Below, one piece after another: positions 10,123 to 17,831 of a stretch of DNA of 64,000 nt. The notes beneath the pieces were generated by a model. That model had not been told where the DNA came from. It did not search any database and saw nothing but the letters and a program-made list of their open reading frames with translations. The stretch comes from JAKVCB01 sp965243695. Its GTDB lineage: Bacteria; Planctomycetota; Planctomycetia; Pirellulales; Lacipirellulaceae. Numbering within the stretch: position 1 is the first letter of the stretch; each line of letters starts with the position of its first letter. The stretch lies in assembly GCA_965243695.1 (NCBI GenBank), contig CBDEWC010000047.1, forward strand, positions 443,010 through 507,009, given 5' to 3'. Position numbers and translations under genes: made by a program.

Positions 10123-10653
10123 TTACAATTTCAACAGGTGGCCAATGGCCGTTTGGATTTCTGCGGGTTCGGCCATTCGTCCGACGCCACTACGGCGACA
10201 ACTTTGCCAGCCCTTCATGGGGCCGACGAAATGGAAGCCGTCGTCACGTAGTGTCGCTACGTTACGTTGAACCGACGGTCGTTCCCACATATCAACATTC
10301 ATTGCCGGAGCCAGCAGGACTGGACCCGCAAATGAGAGCAGTAGCGTGCTCAATAAATCGTCGGCCAACCCGTGAGCTGCCTTGGCAAGTACGTCTGCAG
10401 AGGTTGGGGCAACACAGAGGATCTGGCGGTCTTGGGCCAATTCGATATGGGCTCCGAGTGGGAAACGCGTGTCAAACAATTCAGTGGTCACATGTCGCCC
10501 ACTCAGCGTTTGAAACGTGGTTGGGCCAACAAACTGGCACGCCGCCCGGGTCATAATGACATCGACCGAGTGGCCATCTTGTACCAAGGTGCTGACGAGC
10601 CCCGCAGTTTTATAGGCTGCGATACCACCACTTATGCCGATCAGGAGATTCAT
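10123..10653 (-). CDS. coaC: Phosphopantothenoylcysteine decarboxylase (CoaC-type flavoprotein, stand-alone)
   Basis: FMN-dependent decarboxylation of 4'-phosphopantothenoylcysteine in CoA synthesis. It is a homo-oligomeric flavin-dependent cysteine decarboxylase (HFCD) family protein of about 176 residues. Motifs seen are GISGGIAAYK at the start, the His region near residue 70 (GAHIELAQD) and the substrate motif PAMNVDMW. I chose the ATG at 10653 because GISGGIAAYK starts four residues later, as in relatives; the frame opens at 10686. It is followed by coaB, which carries the ligase activity. It lies 93 bases after rpoZ. Confidence 0.9.
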   Translation of the reverse strand: MNLLIGISGGIAAYKTAGLVSTLVQDGHSVDVIMTRAACQFVGPTTFQTLSGRHVTTELFDTRFPLGAHIELAQDRQILCVAPTSADVLAKAAHGLADDLLSTLLLSFAGPVLLAPAMNVDMWERPSVQRNVATLRDDGFHFVGPMKGWQSCRRSGVGRMAEPAEIQTAIGHLLKL

Positions 10654-10745
10654 GTGCCGGGTTGGTAGGTTGAGGATTGAGCTCAACGTTTTGCCGAGTT
10701 TGACGGAGGTCTCCCAATTTTGTCGCCGCAGGCGCTCAGAACCAA

Positions 10746-11012
10746 CTACAGATTTTCAAGATCGAGTTCGGGAGGACTATCGATCAAATCGCTCGGTTTA
10801 CCTACAGTCCCAAGTTGGTTGTTGGCATCGAGATAAATTTTGTCTTGCAGGATTTCCTGCACCACGATTTCCATTTTTTCATCCGTTACCAGTTCGACCA
10901 GCGGGCGGGCACCACTATTGAGCGCGACTAATCGCTTCTGGATTAATGTGGAGAGTTTGAACCGACCACCGACCTTGTTGACAATCTCTTCCTCTTTCAA
11001 TGCTTCGATCAT
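10746..11012 (-). CDS. rpoZ: RNA polymerase omega subunit
   Basis: Small RNA polymerase subunit that helps fold and assemble beta prime. The 88 residues include the family core KVGGRFKLSTLIQKR and VALNSGARPLVEL. The acidic C-terminus (DSPPELDLENL) is longer than in many relatives. Its start overlaps the end of gmk by four bases (ATGA), so translation is likely coupled. The gmk-rpoZ-coaC/coaB order is widely conserved in bacteria and supports the call. Confidence 0.93.
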   Translation of the reverse strand: MIEALKEEEIVNKVGGRFKLSTLIQKRLVALNSGARPLVELVTDEKMEIVVQEILQDKIYLDANNQLGTVGKPSDLIDSPPELDLENL

Positions 11013-11596
11013 GTTGGATTCAATCCTCGACTGGTGAGTATGTCACAGACTTCGTCGACGGCTTGTGGAACCGTCTCATTAATGACCTGGAAATTGTAGA
11101 GGTGACTCTGTTGTAGTTCTCGCCGGGCCACCTCAAGCCGACGGCGAATGGCTTCTTCCTGTTCGGTACCTCGTCCCCGCAGCCGACGCTCAAGTTCCGC
11201 CACGCTGGCGGGGCGAATGAAGATGGTCAGAGCATTCGGATAATATTGCAGGGCCTGCCTGGCACCAGCTACGTCAATCTCCAAAACAATCCACTTGCCC
11301 GTTGCCAAGCCAGAGCGTACTTCCTCTAACAGCGTACCATACCAATGGCCCCGACCGTAGACCTCCATACATTCGAGGAAATCGTTTGCTTCTTGCCGCT
11401 TGGAAAATTCTTCGCGGCTGAGGAAATGATAATCCCGGCCGTCGACTTCATCTGGCCTGGGGAGGCGGGTTGTGGCCGAAACGCTTAAATTGAGCCGATT
11501 TCCCATCCTTTCAAGGACTTCTTTCAAAACAGTCGATTTTCCAGCGCCCGAGGGGCCTGACAGTATGACAAGTTGTCCTGGAGCAGTATGAGTCAC
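11009..11596 (-). CDS. gmk: Guanylate kinase
   Basis: Phosphorylates GMP to GDP with ATP. The P-loop GPSGAGKST is near residue 14. The GMP-binding segment (SVSATTRLPRPDEVDGRDYHF), the Asp of EIDVAGARQ and the lid region with RLRGRGTE follow. It has 195 residues. The start codon is GTG and no clear ribosome site precedes it. It overlaps rpoZ by four bases. Confidence 0.96.
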   Translation of the reverse strand: MTHTAPGQLVILSGPSGAGKSTVLKEVLERMGNRLNLSVSATTRLPRPDEVDGRDYHFLSREEFSKRQEANDFLECMEVYGRGHWYGTLLEEVRSGLATGKWIVLEIDVAGARQALQYYPNALTIFIRPASVAELERRLRGRGTEQEEAIRRRLEVARRELQQSHLYNFQVINETVPQAVDEVCDILTSRGLNPT

Positions 11597-11705
11597 GAGG
11601 GGGGGGAGGGGAGTGAATTGCGGGAAATGGGGTCTTCAAGGGATGAACCTGGCACCTGCGGGGCAGCATCGGTTTATTCGCGGCGGAGTTTGTCGGTTTT
11701 TCCAG

Positions 11706-12623
11706 TTACTCCACATTTTGAACCTGTTCGCGAATTCGTTCCAGGGCCGCCTTGATCTGGACAACGTGTTGCGAGATTTCAGTGTCGTTGGACTTCGACC
11801 CAATCGTGTTAATCTCTCGGCCCATTTCCTGAGTGATGAATTCGAGCTTGCGGCCAGTACTTTCAGGCAAATTGATCGTCTTGGCAAATTGGTCCAGGTG
11901 ACTTCGGAGTCGCACAATCTCTTCGGAAACGTCTCCCCGTTCGACAAAGAGGCTAACCTCCCGCACCAGATCAGCTGGCCCAATGGAAACACCGAACTCC
12001 TGGAGCACTTTGTTCACTCGGTCCGTGAGTCGCTGGCGATAGCCCTCGGCGACCAGAGGGGCTCGCAGGGCAATTTGGTCCAGGTTTGTCGGAATAGACT
12101 CGCATTGGTGGTGCAGGTCGCTGGCCAGTGCTTGCCCTTCTTCTGCTCGCATGTTGGCCAAGTCGTCCACGGCGGCGCGGACGACCGGTTCGATGACATT
12201 CCAATCTTCTTTGGGATCGAAGTCAACGGACTGCTTTTCAGTAATGACTCCCGGCAGCGTGAGCAGTTTTTCCAGATCAAGGGTAGCAGTTTTTCCGTCT
12301 TGTTTTTGGAGGGTCTCCAACTGGTGTCGATAGGATTCAAGGACTTCGGTGTTAATACGGTAGTCTTCTGACGACGTTTCGCGATCAATGCGTAAGTTGA
12401 GTTGGACGGTTCCGCGCCGAATGCAGTTTCGGACAATCGACTCGACATTCGATTCGAGGCTGCCGTATCCGTCACTGCAGCGGAAAGAGAGTTTAAAGTG
12501 TCGACTATTGACGGAGCGAATTTCGACAGCGATTACCAAACCCTGATCGTGGGCGCGCGCTTCGCCAAATCCGGTCATGCTCAGTAGTACGCCGCGACTT
12601 GTTGCTTTGCTTGGTCCAGGCAT
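11706..12623 (-). CDS. yicC: YicC-family endoribonuclease
   Basis: Conserved cytoplasmic protein of the YicC/YloC family, members of which are endoribonucleases involved in RNA turnover and growth-phase stress. The hallmark N-terminus SMTGFGEARA is at residues 15-24, SVNSRHFK follows, and the C-terminus carries GREINTIGSKS, which is strongly conserved. The 305 residues are normal. The ATG at 12623 leaves a 14-residue leader before SMTGFG. The ATG at 12578, which starts directly at MTGFG, is an alternative. It sits 109 bases upstream of gmk, a common pairing. Confidence 0.93.
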   Translation of the reverse strand: MPGPSKATSRGVLLSMTGFGEARAHDQGLVIAVEIRSVNSRHFKLSFRCSDGYGSLESNVESIVRNCIRRGTVQLNLRIDRETSSEDYRINTEVLESYRHQLETLQKQDGKTATLDLEKLLTLPGVITEKQSVDFDPKEDWNVIEPVVRAAVDDLANMRAEEGQALASDLHHQCESIPTNLDQIALRAPLVAEGYRQRLTDRVNKVLQEFGVSIGPADLVREVSLFVERGDVSEEIVRLRSHLDQFAKTINLPESTGRKLEFITQEMGREINTIGSKSNDTEISQHVVQIKAALERIREQVQNVE

Positions 12624-12776
12624 CGGCAGGAGCAGGAGATTTTCCCGCCTCCTTGTTTTTTGTGGATTTGCGAGGTTTCTCGTGGTTTTTCGCAGCTGCG
12701 ACGTGCCAGCCGGAGTGATCTGTTCGGCGGCCTGGGTGCGCCAGGTTATGCGCGACCAACGCCTTTGCGAAAAGCG

Positions 12777-13199
12777 TTATTGATCGGTACTGCTACTCTT
12801 TGCAGGGGACTCGCTGGCGGGCGCATCTGTCTTTGCAGCAGCAGGAGCATCGCTGGCAGGTGCAGATGCGTTACCCTGGGAGTCACCTCCGCGTGGCTCG
12901 ACGGTTTCGCCCGTCTCACTGGATGGATTGGTTGAACTGATCGTGGGGGAGGCCGTGCCTAGCGCGTCACCGCGATGTTTCGACCAGTATGCGGCGGAAA
13001 CGCAAATGATGATCCAAAGTGTGGCAACCACGATCGTGATCTTGGTGAACACGTCTCCCGCCTTGGCCCCGAATGCGCTGGAGCCACCTGCGCCACCTAG
13101 TGCCCCGGCCAGGCCACCGCCACGTCCCCGCTGAACGAGAACTAACAAAACTAAGAATATGGCCAGTAGAGACAGGATGATTGCGAGTAGAGAACCCAT
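12777..13199 (-). CDS. secG: Protein translocase subunit SecG with long low-complexity tail
   Basis: Accessory membrane subunit of the SecYEG channel. Two membrane segments (about residues 4-22 and 52-70) flank a glycine-rich cytoplasmic loop (RGRGGGLAGALGG), the SecG pattern. At 140 residues it is about twice the bacterial core length. The extra 65 or so residues after the second helix are Ala, Ser, Pro and Asp rich, of the kind often seen in planctomycete SecG. Position between tpiA and yicC on the same strand is a common arrangement. Confidence 0.92.
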   Translation of the reverse strand: MGSLLAIILSLLAIFLVLLVLVQRGRGGGLAGALGGAGGSSAFGAKAGDVFTKITIVVATLWIIICVSAAYWSKHRGDALGTASPTISSTNPSSETGETVEPRGGDSQGNASAPASDAPAAAKTDAPASESPAKSSSTDQ

Positions 13200-13279
13200 G
13201 AAAAACGTGACTCCAGTTTGATGGATTTGCCAACGGTTGATTGGCTTTGGTATTTTGAAATTGGTTTTACGGTATGCCG

Positions 13280-14053
13280 TCAGGAATTGTTTTTCAGGGC
13301 TGTTCCAATTTGGGCAATGCCCAGGAATTCATCGGCCTTGAGGCTAGCTCCTCCAATCAACCCACCATCGACGTTGGGCTGCTGAAGCAGTTCCCTGGCG
13401 TTGCCCGGTTTCATACTCCCTCCGTAGAGGATTCGCACCTTATCCGCAACGGTTTGATTGTACCGCTCAGCCAGCAGCCTGCGAAGGTCAGCGTGGACTT
13501 CTTCTGCCTGTTTTGGAGTCGCCACTTTCCCCGTGCCAATGGCCCAAACGGGTTCATAGGCAATGACGATTTGCAAAATCTGCTCTGGGCCAAGTTCTGC
13601 CAGGGAACCTTCGATTTGGCCATGGTTGACCTCGCTTGTGAGGCCTGCCTCACGTTCGGAAAGCAGTTCCCCTACACATACAATCGGGGTGAGGTTGACC
13701 TGAAGAGCTGCGATGACTTTGCGGTTTACGTCGGCATTGGTCTCGCCGAGGACATGACGCCGCTCACTGTGGCCCAAAATAACGGCTGTGGCCCCTGCGT
13801 CGACCAGCATCGCACCACTTACCTCACCGGTAAAAGCACCTGACGGTTCGTGGTACATGTCTTGACCACCAACCGCTACAGGACTCCCTGCCACTGCCTG
13901 GGAAACCACGTTCAGGTAAACGTGGGGTGGGCAGAGAAGCAGGTCCACCTCATTAAATTCTGGTGCGCGTTGGCAAACTGCCAAGGCCAGTTCCCTGGCG
14001 CCATCGCTATCCAGGTTCATTTTCCAATTGCCAGCAATCAGCAGACGACGCAT
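13280..14053 (-). CDS. tpiA: Triosephosphate isomerase
   Basis: Glycolysis and gluconeogenesis: interconverts dihydroxyacetone phosphate and glyceraldehyde 3-phosphate. The TIM barrel motifs are all present: AGNWKMN at residues 7-13, the catalytic His in ILGHSERR, the catalytic Glu in AYEPVWAIGTGK, and the phosphate loop YGGSMKPGNA. The ATG at 14053 starts the family N-terminus. The longer frame from 14158 would overlap the 3' end of pheA and adds unrelated residues. The protein has 257 residues. Confidence 0.97.
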   Translation of the reverse strand: MRRLLIAGNWKMNLDSDGARELALAVCQRAPEFNEVDLLLCPPHVYLNVVSQAVAGSPVAVGGQDMYHEPSGAFTGEVSGAMLVDAGATAVILGHSERRHVLGETNADVNRKVIAALQVNLTPIVCVGELLSEREAGLTSEVNHGQIEGSLAELGPEQILQIVIAYEPVWAIGTGKVATPKQAEEVHADLRRLLAERYNQTVADKVRILYGGSMKPGNARELLQQPNVDGGLIGGASLKADEFLGIAQIGTALKNNS

Positions 14054-14132
14054 AGATTCCTCAGTCAGGTATAAAGCATTGCTTGGATGGGTGTTATTTC
14101 TCGCTTGCAAACCCCATGGTGAAACGTACACC

Positions 14133-15308
14133 TTACCCAATGGGTTCCACCTGCGCATAGGACCCGAGAACCTCCAGGCGGACCGATTTTTTTTCTATCG
14201 ACGCAATTGCCTTGCGGCTGTGGAGGTCTTTCTGGTGACCCACGAATTCAACAAAAAAGAGATACCGGCCCTGACTTCCGGGGATCGGAAACGATTCAAT
14301 CCAGGTCATGTTTAGTTTGTTCCGTTTGAACACATTCATCGTATCGGCCAAAGCGCCCGGTTGATGGGGGATTTCGAACATCAGGGCAGTTTTGTCAGCG
14401 CCGGTGCGAGCGGCTGGGACCGTACCAATCACCGCAAACCGGGTAATGTTATGGGGGTTATCTTCAATATTGCGAGCCAGAATCGTCAAGTCGTAATGCA
14501 CTGCAGCCCGCTCGCTGCCGACTGCCGCGATGCGCCGATTAGCCCCCGCTGAAACGGCTGCTTCGGCAGTACTGCCGACAGCGTGTGGGGCGGCGCTGGG
14601 CAAGTGTTTGGCAAGCCAGTTTCGACATTGAGACAAAGCCTGTGGCTTGCTGTGGATAATTTCAAGCTCGTTTTGCCGGCCAATTCCCATCAGGCAGTGG
14701 TGAATTCGTAATGGTAATTCACCGCAGATCCGCAGGCTTGACCGCGAAAAGCAATCGAGCGTGTCCGTGACACGGCCATCTGTGGAGTTCTCCATCGGTA
14801 CCACGCCGAACTCCGCTTGTCCCCGTTCCACCTGCTCAAAGACGGTGCTGATCGTTGCCACCGGGATCAATTCGGTGCTCTCTCCAAACTGTTCCAATGC
14901 TGCCAGATGGCTGAATGTGAATTCGGGGCCCAGGTAAGCCACCTGCGTTGGGGCTTGGACCGCCCGCGAACCACTCACCACTTCTCGAAAAATGGCCCGG
15001 ATTGACTGATCGTTAAGCGGGCCGCTATTTTTCTTGACGGCATGTTGGATTACCTTTGCCTCCCGCTTGGGATCATATACCGGTTGTGTGTTTTCTTGCT
15101 TGGCGTTGCCAATCGTCTGGGCGATTTTTGCCCGCCGATTGAGCGTATCGAGAATCTCACCGTCAAGCCGGTCAAGTTCACGTCGCAGCGCGGCGATCGG
15201 TTTGACCGATTTGGGAGTGGCCCGCGAATTGGAGTTTGCTTTGGTCTCGGTGGGGGTTTTCTTCGTTGCCAGGTTTTTTTTCTTGGCCGGTTTTTTTTTC
15301 TTCGCCAT
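14133..15308 (-). CDS. pheA: Chorismate mutase / prephenate dehydratase (P-protein)
   Basis: Phenylalanine synthesis: chorismate to prephenate to phenylpyruvate. The mutase helices lie at about residues 35-115 (LRRELDRLDGEILDTLNRR), the dehydratase at about 125-300 (YLGPEFTFSH, and NSTDGRVTDTLD with the catalytic Thr region), and the regulatory ACT domain at the end (HQPGALADTMNVF, WIESFPI). It therefore should be feedback inhibited by phenylalanine. The ATG at 15308 gives an unusual lysine- and alanine-rich leader of about 30 residues ahead of the mutase domain. First gene of the minus-strand run; divergent from dnaK. Confidence 0.95.
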   Translation of the reverse strand: MAKKKKPAKKKNLATKKTPTETKANSNSRATPKSVKPIAALRRELDRLDGEILDTLNRRAKIAQTIGNAKQENTQPVYDPKREAKVIQHAVKKNSGPLNDQSIRAIFREVVSGSRAVQAPTQVAYLGPEFTFSHLAALEQFGESTELIPVATISTVFEQVERGQAEFGVVPMENSTDGRVTDTLDCFSRSSLRICGELPLRIHHCLMGIGRQNELEIIHSKPQALSQCRNWLAKHLPSAAPHAVGSTAEAAVSAGANRRIAAVGSERAAVHYDLTILARNIEDNPHNITRFAVIGTVPAARTGADKTALMFEIPHQPGALADTMNVFKRNKLNMTWIESFPIPGSQGRYLFFVEFVGHQKDLHSRKAIASIEKKSVRLEVLGSYAQVEPIG

Positions 15309-15732
15309 GGGATTCCTGAAACCGCAAAAGGTCAAACCGTGAGTGTGATAACTTGGAGGACGTGCCTAAGCCATTATGACGCATCAACTTGCCCTGTCGG
15401 GCCTGTCAATTTGGCAGGGGAGGGTGCTTGGTTCGGGGGGCCCACCTGGGTAGGTGCAGCCAATCTGACAGAACGCCAATCGGCCCAGCCGGGACTCCAC
15501 CGGTCAAGGTTAATAACCTAAGTCGTTGCCAATATACAATTTGCAGTAATCCTCGTCGAGGGTGCCTGTTGTCGGCACGGGCTTTGCTGCGAAGCAGGTT
15601 ATGGTCCTGCGCGCCGGTGGTGCGACAGGGTCCATCGGTTTGAACCCCAATCAGTCTTTGACTGGACATTGAAAGACAAATAATCGTGGCGACCGCACGC
15701 CGCATTCCGACTGAAGAAAAGGAGCATCGATC
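15309..15732. other. Intergenic region between divergent pheA and dnaK
   Basis: The 424 bases hold the promoters of pheA and dnaK. An AAGGAG ribosome site ends the region, centred near 15720. I found no CIRCE-type inverted repeat (TTAGCACTC-N9-GAGTGCTAA) that would mark HrcA control, and no RNA gene I can recognise. Confidence 0.5.
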
Positions 15733-17649
15733 ATGGCAACTGGAGAAAAAATTATCGGTATCGATTTAGGCACGACCAATTCGGTTGTTGCAGTGATGGA
15801 AGGTAATGAAGCCAAGGTCATTCCGAATCCGGAAGGAAATCGATTGACCCCAAGCGTGGTTGCCTTTACCGACAAAGAAGAGGTGTTGGTCGGTGAACCG
15901 GCTCGTCGCCAGGCCGTCACCAATCCAAGCCGTACGGTCTATTCGGTCAAGCGGTTTATGGGTCGACGGCATAGCGAAGTTGCCAACGAAGAAAAAATGG
16001 TGCCCTATGAAATTGTGGGTGGTGCCGAGGACTACGTAAAGGTCGGAGTTGATGGCGAGGAATTTACTCCTCCAGAAATTTCAGCCAAGACGCTTCGAAA
16101 GCTGAAGGAGGCTGCGGAGGCCTATCTTGGCCACACAGTCAACAAAGCGGTTATCACGGTACCTGCTTATTTCAACGATTCACAACGCCAGGCGACGAAA
16201 GACGCAGGGCAAATCTCTGGCCTGGAAGTTGCCCGAATTATTAACGAGCCAACGGCTGCCTCGCTCGCTTACGGTTTGGACAAGAAGGGTGAAGAGACCA
16301 TTTGCGTCTTCGACCTTGGTGGTGGAACGTTCGACGTGTCTATTCTTGAAGTGGCCGATGGGGTCTTTCGAGTTATTTCCACCAACGGCGATACGCACCT
16401 TGGTGGCGATGACTTTGACGAGGCCTTAATCAATCACGTTGCAGGCGAGTTTCAGCGTGAACAGGGCATTGACCTGCGGAAAGACCAAATGGCTTTGCAG
16501 CGACTGCAGGAAGCATGCGAAAAGGCGAAGAAGGAACTGAGTTCGCTGCAAACGACCGACATTAACCTGCCATTTATCACGGCCGATGCGACCGGTCCCA
16601 AGCACTTGCAAACTACAATTTCGCGCGCCGAATTTGAGAAGCTGGTTGATCGTCTGGTTGAGCGCGTCGAGGGGCCGGTTAAACAGGCCCTGGCAGACGC
16701 CAAGCTGGATCCTCAGCAAATCGACGAGGTGGTTTTGGTGGGCGGGTCGACACGGATCCCCAAGGTTCAGGAAACCGTCAAGCAACTCTTTGGCAAAGAG
16801 CCTCACAAGGGAGTGGATCCTGACGAGGTCGTCGCAATTGGTGCGGCTATTCAGGGTGGTGTGCTGTCGGGAGAAGTCCAGGATATTTTGCTGTTGGATG
16901 TAACTCCCCTGTCGCTTGGAATCGAAACGCTGGGTGGCGTGATGACCAAACTTGTCGAACGCAATACGACCATTCCAACCGAGCGAAAAAATGTTTTCAG
17001 CACCGCCGACGACAATCAAACTGCAGTTACAGTGCGAGTTTTCCAGGGAGAGCGGGAAATGTGTGCTGATAACCGGTTGCTAGGCCAGTTTAACCTGGAA
17101 GGTATTCCGCCGGCGCCACGTGGTGTTCCGCAGATTGAGGTCAAGTTTGATATGGATGCAAATGGCATTCTTAACGTGGCTGCCAAGGATTTGGGAACTG
17201 GCACGGAACAGACGGTGAAGATTGAGCAGTCCAGTGGTCTTGAGCCGGGTGAAATTGACCGGATGCAGAAAGATGCTCAGGAGCATGCAGCCGAGGACAA
17301 GAAAAAACGCGAACTTGTCGAAGCTCGTAATGAGGCGGATACGCGCTGTTACCAACTTGAAAAACTGGTCAAGGATCAGGGAGAGAAGCTTGGTGATTCG
17401 GATAAAACGTCCCTGGAAGCGGCCATGGAGAAAGTTCGTGCTGCAGCCAAAGAGGACGACGTTGAAGCCATTCGGGCTGCAATTCAGGAAATGGAAACCG
17501 CCAGCCATGCCATGAGCGAAGCTTTATATAAAGCGGCAGCGGATGCTGGTGATGGTGCTTCGGCCGCCGCCGGTGGCGATGCTGCTGACGGGGCTGCAGC
17601 CGAGGCTGATGACGATGCGATTGATGCAGAGTTTGAAGTCAAGAGCTAA
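15733..17649 (+). CDS. dnaK: Chaperone protein DnaK (Hsp70)
   Basis: ATP-driven chaperone that binds exposed hydrophobic segments, together with DnaJ and GrpE. The ATPase domain starts with IIGIDLGTTNSVVAV; the second phosphate motif is VFDLGGGTFDVSIL and the adenosine motif is VLVGGSTRIPKVQ. The substrate-binding domain begins after DVTPLSLGIETLGG. The C-terminus ends with the acidic stretch DDDAIDAEFEVKS. It has 638 residues with an AAGGAG site before the ATG. clpB follows 182 bases downstream in the same direction; dnaJ and grpE are not in the window. Confidence 0.98.
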   Translation: MATGEKIIGIDLGTTNSVVAVMEGNEAKVIPNPEGNRLTPSVVAFTDKEEVLVGEPARRQAVTNPSRTVYSVKRFMGRRHSEVANEEKMVPYEIVGGAEDYVKVGVDGEEFTPPEISAKTLRKLKEAAEAYLGHTVNKAVITVPAYFNDSQRQATKDAGQISGLEVARIINEPTAASLAYGLDKKGEETICVFDLGGGTFDVSILEVADGVFRVISTNGDTHLGGDDFDEALINHVAGEFQREQGIDLRKDQMALQRLQEACEKAKKELSSLQTTDINLPFITADATGPKHLQTTISRAEFEKLVDRLVERVEGPVKQALADAKLDPQQIDEVVLVGGSTRIPKVQETVKQLFGKEPHKGVDPDEVVAIGAAIQGGVLSGEVQDILLLDVTPLSLGIETLGGVMTKLVERNTTIPTERKNVFSTADDNQTAVTVRVFQGEREMCADNRLLGQFNLEGIPPAPRGVPQIEVKFDMDANGILNVAAKDLGTGTEQTVKIEQSSGLEPGEIDRMQKDAQEHAAEDKKKRELVEARNEADTRCYQLEKLVKDQGEKLGDSDKTSLEAAMEKVRAAAKEDDVEAIRAAIQEMETASHAMSEALYKAAADAGDGASAAAGGDAADGAAAEADDDAIDAEFEVKS

Positions 17650-17831
17650 GGCAATTTCAGGCTGTAGCACAGCCGGCGTCGTATGGTATAGGGCGTAGGG
17701 TCTGTCGTCGCTGATTTCGTGCTGCGGTGATCCCTGGTTTCAACAGGCGTTAGCAGCTGGTCGAGCCTCTGTGAGGAGTCTTTGCGCTGCCGCTTCGCCT
17801 TTCCCGAGAGTCTCTATCGGAAAAAAGAACT

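Noticed and set aside
9432..10556. 374-codon open frame on the plus strand
   Set aside because: Antisense to coaB and coaC; the translation is rich in Arg, His and Gly and resembles nothing.
15309..15732. HrcA/CIRCE control of dnaK
   Set aside because: I looked for the inverted repeat TTAGCACTC-N9-GAGTGCTAA and found no match.
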